Assembly: GCA_004026145.2 (NCBI GenBank)
Contig: CP034980.1
Coordinates: forward strand, 4,968,780 to 5,032,779
Direction: 5' to 3'
DNA from: Takifugu bimaculatus
Lineage: Eukaryota > Chordata > Actinopteri > Tetraodontiformes > Tetraodontidae
Length of the DNA: 64,000 nt
In this document: positions 12,036-22,240 of the stretch, one piece after another
Numbering within the stretch: position 1 is the stretch's first letter
Layout: every line of letters starts with the position of its first letter
Notes under the pieces: model-generated
The model's database searches: none
The model's input: the letters and a program-made list of their open reading frames with translations, nothing else
What the model was told of the DNA's origin: nothing
Translations under genes and position numbers: made by a program

Positions 12036-13211
12036 TGTTAATCTTCCTCTCAGCTCCCAGAGTCTTCTTTGTCCTCTTGGTCCTTTTCTTCAACTCTAAT
12101 TCCTTCCTCCTTTTTTAATGTCTTTGTGCCCTATTCCTTTTTAGACAAATACGAGCAGCTTAATAAAAATCAGCAGCTACAATTTAAATGCCTTGCTCAC
12201 CTGTTTGCCCTTGCTCTCTGTAAAGATGTCACCTGTCATAGGTGCTTTATGTCTTTTTTTCCTGGAAACGCCCACTGCCACATTTGATTGGTTTATTAGG
12301 TAAGACGTCCATTCCCACTTTCTTCCCCCATACTGTCAACTAGCTTTCTCCCTTAGGGGGAGTTTGTTCTTTGACACTTTAGATTTTCTTTCCTTGATGT
12401 TAATTCAAACAGAAATGATAGTGTATCCTATAAATCATAAATTAGTAGCAAACATGCTAGTCCTACTCTCTTTGACAGCTTAATCTTTATGAAGATAAAG
12501 TGCTTTCTGCAGAAAGCAAACTGGTGAATCCTATAAAAACACACACACACACATAATTTTTTTCTCCAAAAAATGGCATTCCAATCCTGTCTTAACATCG
12601 TACCTATAATTATAGAAAGGTATCTTTTTCTAAGAATGTTTTTTTTAAGCTTGCTTTGACGGTGTTTTAAGTTATCTAGACTCAAATTAATATTTATGTT
12701 GCAAACTATTTTCTATCTATGTCTTGTGCAGCACAGAAAAGCAATGTAAGTATATTCATAGGGTGATCGAGACTGTAGTAAGAAGCTTAATATGGAGTTT
12801 TGGGCATAATTGTGCTGTGTTCCATGACCCTTTAAAGTGTGGGATTTTACATTTAACTTAATGGGGTTTTTTTAATGGTCGTGAGAACTTGGTTCGGAAC
12901 ACCATCTTTAACAAGAAATTGCCCTTAGGTTTTTACGGTAAATAACGTTTGTTAGTGAGTTTTATGCTCTGCCAAACCGTTGTTTGTTGAGAAGAACTCA
13001 AACACTGACTCAAAAGAAAACTGTTTAAATTCCTTGGTCTTAATAAAGGTACGTTTTTATTCAAATTCATCCAACGTCGCCTAAAATTAGCTGACCGTGG
13101 CTACGTTAGCTAACTGACTATGATGAGTTGACAGGCGGGAAGCCACACCAACGGCTCAAGATTTATCTGTAAATACGTCTCTGACAGCTAATACTACCGG
13201 TTTTAACTTAG
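12036..13211. other. Intergenic region between foxi3 and syce3 (divergent promoters)
   Basis: The two flanking genes are transcribed away from each other. On the minus side a CCAAT box lies near 12286 and a TTTAAA TATA-like element near 12184, a plausible foxi3 core promoter. The sequence before syce3 has no TATA box, and the ATG follows an acceptor-like TTTTAACTTAG, so a 5' non-coding exon is possible. No other gene seen. Confidence 0.4.
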
Positions 13212-13596
13212 ATGGCCGGTTCATCGTTTACGGAGCTTCATCAGAACGTCAGTGCCGACATGTCGGAGCTCACGAAGGATTTGGAGAGAATGGTCGAATA
13301 CACAGAGAAGATGTCACGTAAGGCGTCATTTTATCAATCAAAATCTGCCGGAAAATCGGGCGGCTGCACCAAGAGCTGTGTTGTATTGCCTTGTATTGTG
13401 CTGTGTTGTGTTGTGTTCACCCACAGTACAGCTGACCTGGATGGCTCACGACATTGTGGTCATGCGGACCAACCCCGAACTGGTCTCCTCGATGCAGAAG
13501 CTGGAGGACGCTTATCACAGATGCAAAGCTGCGGTCTGTGGAGCCCCAAAGACGGACAACAGCCCTGTTCCCCCTGCAGGAACTCACCCAGACTGA
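13212..13596 (+). CDS. syce3: Synaptonemal complex central element protein 3
   Basis: Two exons: 13212-13317 and 13427-13596, with a 109-bp GT-AG intron in phase 1. The product is 91 residues; human SYCE3 is 88. The segment across the junction, EYTEKMS then LQLTWMAHDIVVMRTNP and SSMQKLEDAYHRCK, matches the core of mammalian SYCE3 (EKIS..ATWMAYDMVVMRTNP..SMRRLEDAF..CK) almost residue for residue. SYCE3 is a small helical protein that builds the central element of the meiotic synaptonemal complex with SYCE1, SYCE2, TEX12 and SIX6OS1. The last ~17 residues (after CKAAV) do not resemble the mammalian end. A 50-bp GT..AG segment there could be a mini-intron giving an ELTQTD-type end instead, but that is shorter than normal introns. 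The intron contains TGTGT/TTGTAT repeats. Confidence 0.88.
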
Positions 13597-13784
13597 TATA
13601 TGATAGTCTGTCCAACATTATTCCGGGAATCATTACAGCACTTGGAAATGTTCTTGTGTTTGGGTTGTTTTAAAGTGATCGATAGCTGCAGGTGCTTTAG
13701 CTGTTATGCCGCCAGTGATGTCTAGACTGCATCTCCCTGCTTTGTCTTTGTTTTGTGGTAATTTTGATCTGTTTGCCAAGTTTC

Positions 13785-13790
13785 AATAAA
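13785..13790 (+). terminator. Poly(A) signal of syce3
   Basis: AATAAA 189 bp after the syce3 stop codon. The next coding frame starts only 95 bp further on. Confidence 0.7.
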
Positions 13791-13884
13791 GAGAATTTAT
13801 GTCTGGAAGTGGGTTTTTAATTACATTTTTGCAAAGACACAAGTTAAGTCTGAAAGATTTACTTGATGTCCTTTGTTTTGTTTT

Positions 13885-14929
13885 ATGTTTCGGGTGGAAA
13901 ATACAGAGACGAGGTCGGAGGAAGCTAACGTGATTGCTTGCGCTGATCTGGAAAAGACTCTGCAGAAGCTGGAAAACCTGTCTGACGACATGGCTCAACT
14001 TGCCTGTATGTACCTTACTGAATCAAACCACTCAGTAGTCATCAGTTAAACCAAAAAGGATACATTTGCTCAATTAAGATTTTAAAAAGGGCTGTGAAAT
14101 TAGTTATTTTGGTGCATTTTGTACAACTTCTTTGACCTGGGGGAATTTTGGGAAATGGTAATATTTTTCTCCCCACAGTGCGCACCCAGCTGAGGCTCTG
14201 TGACCTCATTGTTTGCGTCGGACATCCTGACAAGTTAGCATGTCCAGAAGCCCAAGAGCGCAGCATTCCCACAGTGGATCTCGGAACTGAAATATTGACA
14301 ACGGAGGTAATGCTGTGCAAAAACCACTCTCTCCCTCATTCCATTTACTAAAAATGCAGCTTTACAAAAAAACAAAAGGGATTGCGTAACAGTGACCTTT
14401 GTGGTTCTGAAAACTGTGACATCTGTTTGGGCATGTGCATATGCAAAAATTAGCATAAAGAAGACAAATCCCACATTAAGCTTGGTTCTAGCATTGGCCA
14501 GCAGCCCCCGGGTGCACGATACAGCAGTGGCTCTTCACTCTGGACTATGGCATCAGGAAGTAGCAGCAGGCAGTGTGTATATGTGTGTGTGTGTGTGATG
14601 GGTAATCATCTCCCTCACCCCAGGATAGCACAGCAGCATGCACAAATGACGAGGGAACTAATGACGCAGCACAGTGCAAGTCAGCATAAAACTCTCCCCG
14701 AGGCTCGCTGCAACATACAAATGTTTCGGCTTACTTTACCGACTTTTCCCTTTATGTTCACATTTTTCCATAGAGTGGCAGCCCACACAAAGACTCATTT
14801 CCAAGCACACAAAGCAAAACTGAATAGCATGGAACAACTATTGAAATTGGTTTACTGCTGGATGTTTTTGTGTCTCTGCTGCAGAAAGAGGATTCGGAAG
14901 ACCTTGAAAGACAGCCACAGTCTGAGTAA
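13885..14929 (+). CDS. Small helical protein, probable diverged tandem paralogue of syce3
   Basis: Three exons read from splice signals: 13885-14005, 14179-14306 and 14885-14929, giving 97 residues. Donors are GTATGT and GTAATG; acceptors are CCCCACAG and CTGCTGCAG. The ATG at 13885 lies in a frame open through exon 1. Exon 1 ends in phase 1, like syce3 exon 1. Aligned on that junction without gaps, ADLEKTLQKLENLSDDMAQLA pairs with syce3 ADMSELTKDLERMVEYTEKMS (shared AD, LE and hydrophobic spacing). Exon 2 keeps the Leu at the junction, the Asp of the D-I-V-V motif (here DLIV) and the following Pro at identical spacing. The C-terminus is acidic (KEDSEDLERQPQSE). Overall identity is low, so homology is inference. 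It could be an unrelated coiled-coil gene, and the start could lie in an upstream exon. Confidence 0.55.
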
Positions 14930-17324
14930 TTCGAACTTCTGGTCATTTCCCTCCAGAGATGTCAGATGACAAGAATCGAGCAAACTTTTTTCATTGTCTA
15001 GATAGCCACGTTTTTTTTAATATTATTTGTACAATATTGCCATATGTGGATTTTTTTGAAGGTATTTCATTTTATAGGATTAAAAAAGATTTTTAAAAAG
15101 ATTTTTGCATTCAGTATTCTCTTGTCTAAACCTTTTCTTAGAATTGAATAATTCAAAACTGTAAAAGCATCTGAGGCAGCAGAAAGCCACCTTTTAAAAC
15201 TCAAATTTTCAGACAATAGACAGAAAGCTTTGACAACACTGCACCTCGGAGGACGTGGTGGGTATTGCAGTTTGCAGGGGCAAGGCCCCATAAAGAAGAA
15301 CCTGCTTGTATTTGCAGCATTTTTGCGGGGGTCAGGTAGTATATCATGTATATCTTTGCAATCTGGGTATTATGATTGCATTAGCCAGCAACATGGGGTT
15401 CAGGCTTGTTAGCACAATCCACAGGTTGCTTTTGGGAACAGGACTACATTTAGAAAGAACTCTGGTTTGATTGAACCATTTTTCCATCAATGTTTATGAA
15501 TATTAGCCTCTGTTTAGTTCAAAGTTACTTTTTAACTGTGTGACATCTAAATTTTACCTACTCCTAATTCATTCCACTGACTTCTTTTACTGCTTGTGTA
15601 AAGGTCCTGACTATTTTCTCTCAGCAGCAGCAGCTCATTATTTGTGTTTTATATCCTGGCTCTAATATACATGTAGAAAATAATTTTATAGCCATTTGAT
15701 CAGTCTTCTTTGGATGTGAAAGCACCAGCTATCACTTATTACTTCAACATTACAGGAAAAAATGCATATTGAAACCGATAATAAGCTCAGACTTTCCACA
15801 AGTGTTGGCAATGAGGAAGGACAGGTTATATGATCTGTTTTCGAAACCCTACAAATTGAAAAAGAGTAAATGGCATTAACACTATATTATAGACATAGTT
15901 GACATTAAATACTTCCTTTAAGAACACATTTTTATATTCCAGAAAATACCAGCATATAAAAGAGAAACAGAATAAAAGGCAGCACGTGTTGAGCCTTTGA
16001 TTTACAGTCGGGCCCTGTTGCTCCCTGATGGTCCTCTTGGTATCTCACACCCAGGTGAGAGGGAAGGACACAACAGGGAAAGGATGATCAATCACGCTCA
16101 GATCCCCCTGAGACTCCAGGCTTGTCTGGGTGAATATATGAGTCCTCCTGGGGGGTCCTTGTGGGAGAGCAGCCCCCTATCCTCTACCCAGATCGTGGAA
16201 TTGAAACCCCCAACAAAAGACATGCTACTGTGGAGGGGGGCTGGCAGGCTCTTATAGGACAAACAACAAAGGTGAGTAATATTTACAATAATTGGGGAAC
16301 ACTTGTGGTAATGTCACCTGAACCCCGTCGTTTGGGAGCTATATGGAATCAGCAATGTAAATATATGATTGGAGGCGGATTGCTGTGAACTTCCAGTGAG
16401 GCTAAACCTTCATTAACACACAGCAGGGATTCATGGGAAATACATCCCACAAGCAAACAGACAGATGGGACGAATGAGAGCCTCTTTGGTCCTGATTGTC
16501 TCACAGGGGTCAACTCACATGTGAGACATGGCGAGACGTCATGCTCTGAAGCGTCTGCACCGAGAGTGAAATATGACATTCATCCACGCTGTAATTCCCC
16601 ACTTAATCCTGTTACTTCTTCACAGTAAGGACACTGACACGGCCTCATCCCCAACCCCCTCTCCCCCTCCAGGCATGGCACCCCCATATGAGGGTAATAT
16701 CCATGCCATCAGTCATGAAACTGAGGCAGTGGCAGATTTATGACACTTCCAGCTGAGAAGGGGAGGGGTAGGATGAGAAACAAGGGGTGAAGGGAAGAAG
16801 AAGCCAAATAAATAACTCCCAAGACCCAGATAGATATCAGGAGGAGAGGTGCCCCTAATTACCTTCAAATTATGAGATTAGAAATGAACCGGTAAATCCC
16901 CACTGCTGCAGAATTCTCTGGCGCATCGCCTGAGAAAGTTGAGGCAGAGTCGGAGAGGTTGTCAGCCCGTTTCCCCTCAGACTTTGATGTATTGTGATAC
17001 ATTTCCATTGCCTGTGGGGTGTCCCAGGGACTAAAGCGTCACCGGTTTAACAGGCCAAATACCCAACTTCTACGAGTGGAAATACCTCCTCAATTTGTCT
17101 TTCAAAGGCCCGATGCTCTTTGAATGGAATCAATACACGTTGACTTCAAAGTGGATCAACAGCTTGTTTAGGTGCGAACTGTTATCCGTGTAATCCTCTG
17201 CTCAGTGTAGTCAGCCCATTCTGATTCTAATATCCGCCGGGGTCGCCTGAATTAAAGTTAAGGATTATTAGGAAAAATTATGCAGTTTTGACAGGAAGGA
17301 AAGACATCCCGATGTTTTTAAACG
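14930..17324. other. Gene-free stretch between the syce3-like gene and wnt8a
   Basis: No gene seen. The gene to the left and the wnt8a pair converge here. Unique A/T-rich DNA with a TCF/LEF-like site cluster at 17101-17151 (listed separately) and stretches near 16850-16890 (CCTAATTACCTTCAAATTA) that look like conserved non-coding sequence. Confidence 0.4.
17101..17151. promoter_or_regulatory. Cluster of three TCF/LEF-like sites 3' of wnt8a
   Basis: Three WWCAAAG matches in 51 bp: TTCAAAG at 17101-17107, its complement CTTTGAA at 17118-17124, and TTCAAAG at 17145-17151. The cluster lies about 260 bp past the downstream wnt8a stop. TCF/LEF factors mediate Wnt/beta-catenin transcription, so an autoregulatory element is possible. 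Short motifs like this also occur by chance. Confidence 0.3.
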
Positions 17325-17330
17325 TTTATT
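17325..17330 (-). terminator. Candidate poly(A) signal of the downstream wnt8a gene
   Basis: AATAAA on the minus strand 84 bp past the stop. A second AATAAA overlaps the stop codon itself (AAATAAA around 17413-17418), because the stop is TAA after Lys; that one would leave almost no 3' UTR. Confidence 0.45.
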
Positions 17331-17413
17331 GTAATAAGACATATCATAAATAAACACGCTGCAGAGAATAAAGTGCACAAAGTCAACAAACACAGACGAA
17401 GAAATGTGTGGTT

Positions 17414-18892
17414 TTATTTGGAAGCGCGGTTCCTCCGCTTGTAGCCGTGCGAGTCCGCGCCGTCCCTCCTCACGCACGCGTATTTGACTACAACCCGCGC
17501 ACAGTCTTCGCAGTTCACCGTGCAGCACCAGTGGAATTTGCAGTTGCAGCTGCTCACCACCTCCGTGCGCCTCTCTTCCACCCGCAGGCCGCAGTCCTGA
17601 CACAACCTGCGGCAGCTGCGCCTCTCCCATTGAGTCGAACCCTCTTTGTGGTGCACGCATTCCCGTCCCTCGGTGCCGTACAGGCCCAGGCTGACGTTTC
17701 TCTTGCAGTAGTCAGGAGATTCCTCCAGGTAGATGAGCTCTGTCCGGGCGACGCTGCCCAGCGCGTCCACGATGGCGCCCTGGCTGACGGCGCTATTACC
17801 GGCCCGCATGTGCTTTTTGTCGATGTTCAGCTTTTGCGCCTGACTATGCTTGATCTTCAGGTAGTTTCCGATTTCTCTGAAGTCTGAGAGCTGCGTCCAG
17901 CAAGTTTTGACGCTGCAGCTCTGAGACATGCCGTGGCATCTGCAGATGCGCCTCATCGTTGCTTTCACGGCCTGTGGGAAATCAGAGCGTCAATGCCACG
18001 GCAGACGCAGGAAACTCTGACGTGGAATTTTAAAGTAAAATCGACTTACCAGTCGGCCAGCGGCGTTGTTGTGTAGGTTGACAGCAGCTCTGGGGTCTTG
18101 ACCTGTCTCCTGCGAGTCAACGTACTGTTTGGAGATCTTCTCCCCGAAATCCACATTAGCGCTACAGCCCCCCCACAGCCAGCCCGGGCCGCCTGGAACG
18201 AATTTTTTTTTTTTTTTAGTTCCGATGTGCAAAATGGAACACAATCACAATCCAAATCATTCTAGTTTAATTACAGTAACTCACCTATTTTGCCGTTTCT
18301 GGATACGTCGCATCCGCAACTGTCGAGGTCTCCCAGACTGCAATTCCTAGCCAGAGTGTGCATGACCCCCGCAGCACTGATTGCGTGCACGAATGATGTC
18401 TCTCTGGTGGCTGTCAGTGAGAGGACATACGCCTTAACATAATCACTGGGTTGTTTCAGAATCAAGCGTTAAGAACAAGCGCATTTAACTCAACATACCT
18501 CGTTTCAGTCCTTTGGGTAGAGTTGCGCTGTCGGGACAGTTCCATCTATCCCACGCAAACTGGTGTTTGCACTCCACCACGCCAGTCTGGACCCCCATCT
18601 GCACGCTCTTTGCATATCTTAGATAGGCCTTCGGGAGAAGCAGAGTGTTGTTAGTATTTGTTTTCATCGAATGCAGGATTTTTGTCCCAGTCAAGTAATT
18701 CATTTCAATTTACCTTTGGTCCTGTCATAAGAAGGTTACTTGCCACCCTGAGAAACGACAGAGGATACAGAATGAAGCCATTCAGTTCCACTTCAGTCTA
18801 AAAAGCCATGTTAACTAATAGACATCTTACCAAGCACTTCCAGGACGCGCATAGTACAGAAGCGGCAGGAGCCAAAATGATAAATATAACAT
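17414..18892 (-). CDS. wnt8a: Wnt8a, downstream tandem copy (ORF2-type)
   Basis: Six exons: 18831-18892, 18714-18747, 18499-18628, 18285-18410, 18050-18192 and 17414-17971. All junctions are GT-AG, with introns of 78-92 bp. The product is 350 residues: a hydrophobic signal peptide (about residues 1-20), NLLMTGPK, ECKHQFAWDRWNCP, ATRETSFVHAISAAGV, GWLWGGCSANVDFG, LHNNAAGR, CRCHGMSQSCSVKTCW, the NVS glycosylation site, YGTEGREC, and the Cys-rich end VVSSCNCKFHWCCTVNC. This is a complete secreted ligand of the Wnt8 class, acting through Frizzled/LRP to beta-catenin. In the acylation motif, normally CHGxSGSC, the Gly before the lipid-bearing Ser is Gln (SQSC). Exons 2, 4 and 5 are exactly as long (34, 126, 143 bp) as in the upstream copy, showing tandem duplication. 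Its ATG is 458 bp past the upstream copy's stop codon. Confidence 0.93.
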
Positions 18893-18932
18893 GTTAATCT
18901 ACTTTCAGTTGGACTCACAAGATGGATCCGCT

Positions 18933-19023
18933 CGTTTATTAGTTGCGAGGTTCTCTTTTATTGGGCTGAAGAACAAATGGAACCGTTGTTACTTTGCCCC
19001 CCGCGTCCGAGGGAGCTGATTGG
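18933..19023 (-). promoter_or_regulatory. Core-promoter-like sequence between the two wnt8a genes
   Basis: Reading the minus strand toward the downstream gene there is AACCAATC (CCAAT box, 19018-19025), then CCCAATAAAAG (18955-18965; TATA-like, but also a poly(A) hexamer) and AACTAATAAACG (18933-18944), 40-70 bp before the ATG at 18892. This could give the downstream wnt8a its own transcript. The AATAAA hexamers could instead serve 3' processing of the upstream gene. Confidence 0.3.
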
Positions 19024-19121
19024 TTAAAGCTTTTAGGAAACGCCTGTATGCGCACTTCAAAAGTTCAAGAGAAAGGATTTTCCCTACAGAGTACAAGTCA
19101 CAGAAATTTCAGAAAAAAATA

Positions 19122-19127
19122 TTTATT
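19122..19127 (-). terminator. Candidate poly(A) signal of the upstream wnt8a gene
   Basis: AATAAA on the minus strand (TTTATT on plus), 224 bp past the stop at 19351. If used, it yields a monocistronic upstream mRNA. If skipped, transcription continues into the second Wnt frame, as described for zebrafish wnt8a. Confidence 0.45.
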
Positions 19128-19350
19128 AAGAAAAGTTTTCAATTACAGAAGACATCAAATATTAGACATTTTCAGACTTCACAGAAGACAAAAACAGAAA
19201 ATGAGACAATCGGTCTCCTATAATGAGTTATCATGCGTGGATATGTACAGACTCGAAGTAAGATAAAGTGCCTTGAGAGAATAGATAATGTAAAAGTCCA
19301 AATGGAACAAACCCCTTTTAAAAAGAGAACGCTAAATTCGCCCAGGCCAT

Positions 19351-21058
19351 TCATTGGCGCGCTGACATTGAGCGTCCACGGTGCCTGTACCTGGATTTAT
19401 TATGGGGTTTTCTCCCACCGTGTTTATTTGCGCAGTAATATTTGGTCACCACTTGCGTGCATTTGTCACATCTCACCGTGCAGCACCAGTGAAATTTGCA
19501 GTTGCAGCTACTGACGACTTCGATGCGCTTCTCCACCACTCTGAGGCCGCATTCATAGCACAGCCTGCGGCAGCTCTTCCTCTCCCACTGGGACGTACTC
19601 TTGTCGCCCTTCAGGCACTCCCTCCCCTCGGTGCCATGAAATTCCAGGCTCTGGTTTTTAACGCAGTAATCCGGGGAATCCTCCAAGTAAATGAGCTCCG
19701 TCCGAGGGATGCTCCGGAAAGTGTGCGCAATGGCTCCTCGGTTGTCTGCACTGTTCCCATCCCTCACGGGCCTCTTGTCCAGCTCCAGCTTTCTCGCATG
19801 GTCATATTTCACTTTCAGATAGTTTCCGACCTCTCTGAAGTCAGCAAGTTGCATCCAGCAGGTTTGGATGCTGCAGCTGCCGGACACTCCGTGACACTTA
19901 CATGCTCTTCTCATGGTGGATTCGATTGCCTAGTAGAAGAGTGAGCGTGTTAAAAATCTGATGGATTCTACAATGTAATGACTTATTTTATTTACTCATG
20001 ATATTTGTCAATCTAAAACTTCTAAACCATTGGAACTACAGCTCACCAGCCGGCCCGCCTCGTTGTTGTGTAGATTGACCGCTGCGCGCGAATCGTGTCC
20101 GCCTTCGAGCGCATCCACAATTTCTTTGGAGATCTTCTCTCCAAACGCCGCGTTATCGCTACAGCCCCCCCAGATCCATCCTCTGCCACCTACACGAACA
20201 ACACATTGTTACCCACTCCCTAAAATAAACAAGCCGTTTCGTTCATTTTTTGCGAAAATGTACCTGTCTGTCCGATTCTGGAGTCATCACAGCCGCAGTT
20301 GTCAAAGTCCCCCATACTGCAGTTCTTGGTAAGTGTATACATCACCCCGGCGGCGCTGATGGCGTGGACGAACGATGTCTCCTTTGTGGCTGCAAGAAGT
20401 GTCAAAGACGAAGAAAACTGCTATGAACCGCTGTTACACAGCCGTTTTCCGTGCGTAAAGCGTGCGTAAAACCATTATATAAGACCAATTGTTTAACACA
20501 AGTTCTGTAAATTGTTCCGAATTTTCTATAATGCAATGTGCACGATGCAGGTTTGGGATGTAAGTTACTTACCTCTTCGGAGGCCATTGTATGTAGACAA
20601 TTGCAGAGTGTTCTCAGGGCAGTTCCATCTCTCCCACGCGAACTGGTGCTTGCACTCTTGTATTCCTCTCAGTGCGCCAATTTGCACACTGTTAGCATAG
20701 GTCAGAAAAGCCTGGACGAGGGAGAAAAGTACATTCAAAAATGTTTTAAAATACTATTATTCCCCACAAAAAAATATTGCACAGTCATGGTGCACTAAAA
20801 TTATGTAAGGTGTATTCTTTGACGTCTTTGGGATGTGTTTTCTACGTCGAGCGCAGTAAGTGATTACCTTTGGTCCAGTCATGAGGAAGTTGTTGACAGT
20901 CCTGTGGAAAGAAATCAAACCAGTCTGGTTACTCCTTGCTAACGTTATGTACACACAAACATTTCCGCCCAGAAATAAACCACATACCAAGCTGATGTCA
21001 ACTGAATATCCGAGCACATGGATATGATCATAACTGCGAATAGATTCAATGGGCCCAT
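19351..21058 (-). CDS. wnt8a: Wnt8a, upstream tandem copy (ORF1-type)
   Basis: Six exons: 20988-21058, 20868-20901, 20573-20711, 20264-20389, 20047-20189 and 19351-19929. All are GT-AG, with introns of 74-183 bp. The product is 363 residues. The first 23 residues form a signal peptide, followed by WTVNNFLMTGPK, ECKHQFAWERWNCPEN, ATKETSFVHAISAAGVMYTL, GWIWGGCSDNAAFGEKISK, LHNNEAGRL, the canonical acylation motif CKCHGVSGSCSIQTCW, LADFREVGNYLK, RTELIYLEDSPDYCVKNQS (one N-glycosylation site), HGTEGREC and VVSSCNCKFHWCCTVRCDKC. The tail is basic (KHGGRKPHNKSRYRHRGR). The protein is a secreted morphogen, in fish needed for ventrolateral mesoderm and posterior neural patterning. The ATG at 21058 is the first in-frame Met that gives a signal peptide, and it fits a TATA-like element 100 bp upstream. 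In zebrafish both wnt8a frames can lie on one bicistronic mRNA; that is knowledge of the family, not shown here. Confidence 0.95.
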
Positions 21059-21158
21059 TGCGGCTGTGTTCCAAACGCAAAAAAGTCGCTCTTGTCCGAG
21101 ATGTGATAGGCAAGAAAGGAGAAAGGGTCTGGAGCTGAGCCCTGACTCCACGCTGATG

Positions 21159-21167
21159 ATATTTATG
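21159..21167 (-). promoter_or_regulatory. TATA-like element of the upstream wnt8a gene
   Basis: The minus strand reads CATAAATATC, about 100 bp before the ATG at 21058. A start site near 21125-21135 would give a 5' UTR of about 70 nt. Confidence 0.4.
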
Positions 21168-22140
21168 CGTCTACGTCCCTTTGATTGACAGATTTGTTCG
21201 ACAGGTAACGATTCGCTGCGAAAATGCGTCAACAACGACATGATTGCAGCGTCATATAGACAAATAGGAGCCGTCGATGCATACGCAAACTTCAAAGACG
21301 TGACACAGACGCCTAAACAGCCCCCTCATTCATTCATCGATCTATTCATTCATTCACCTGTCATTCAGAGGCTATAACACGTTTCCCACGAACACCAGTT
21401 CCTTCCCAGCGCATTAAATAAGAATACCCAAACATTCCACATACATTGAATTAAACAAAGAATAAACGCAACTTTATTAATAATATACCTGCTTCAAACA
21501 TGATTCCATTTAACCTAATTCATTAAATGATTGTATACAACAGTGTTACCATTTTGTGCTTTCCAAAAACGTCATAATTCTTAAATTAGTGCCAGATTAT
21601 GGGAAACCCGATGTAGTAATGGTAACATGTGTAGTAGGAAATATTTGGCCAGTGGCACCAGTGACCCAGTGGGAAACATGGCGACTACAAAGTCATAAAG
21701 TCATTCAGGAGCTGCTGTATAGTCATGTAAATCCTAGCTCACACGTCGGCGACATTGACATCTTGGCGATAATAGGATGATAGTTGTTTCCCTGGGAAAC
21801 AAGCTGGTGTGAAACCAGTCTGGATTTTAGAAGAATATGGACAAACTCTTAGCTTCACGGGGTCACCTCTTACTATATTCGCGGCCAAATTACGTTGATG
21901 ACTACTTATAGAATGATGATCCAGCTTTATTCTGCTGAAGACCTTCATTTATATAGCCACCCTAATCACCTTAATCATCCGCAATCAACGGGGCAGTTTC
22001 TGTCACGACCGTGATTCGATGTGGGAGAATTCACCAGGGTTATCGCTCAACCTTAAAGATTTTGAATTAAATCGCTTGTCAAATCCCTTCCGAGGCACTT
22101 AAAATCCTTCAACTACGACAATTCACTCAGTGCGGCGGAC
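21168..22140. other. wnt8a upstream DNA, nothing specific
   Basis: No gene. A short CATT-rich tract lies at 21328-21365. Otherwise unique DNA. Confidence 0.4.
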
Positions 22141-22240
22141 AATAGACGATGGGATGGGCGAGGCCCCCGGCACTATTGGGGAGGTGTAGGTGAGGATAAT
22201 CCCCACTAATTAGATATGACCCGCATTACACTGGGCAATA
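22141..22240. promoter_or_regulatory. Candidate wnt8a enhancer: T-box and homeodomain sites
   Basis: Within 35 bp there are two adjacent T-box half sites (AGGTGT 22182-22187 and AGGTGA 22188-22193), a bicoid/Otx/Gsc-type TAATCC (22197-22202) and a homeodomain TAATTAG (22207-22213). They lie about 1.0 kb upstream of the presumed wnt8a start. In zebrafish wnt8a responds to the T-box factor Ntl/Tbxta and to Nodal signalling, so a mesendoderm element is plausible. This is motif reading only. Confidence 0.35.

Noticed and set aside
13555..13577. Possible mini-intron in syce3 exon 2 giving a more mammal-like C-terminus
   Set aside because: The segment would be about 50 bp with a poor donor (GTCTGT), shorter than normal vertebrate introns. 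The unspliced reading gives a normal-length protein.
17408..17887. Long plus-strand ORF (159 codons) over the last exon of the downstream wnt8a
   Set aside because: It is the antisense shadow of a GC-rich, cysteine-rich coding exon; a similar shadow exists over the other Wnt copy for the same reason.
19381..19944. Plus-strand ORF of 187 codons opposite the upstream wnt8a last exon
   Set aside because: Antisense shadow. The minus frame has clear Wnt motifs and correct splice sites.
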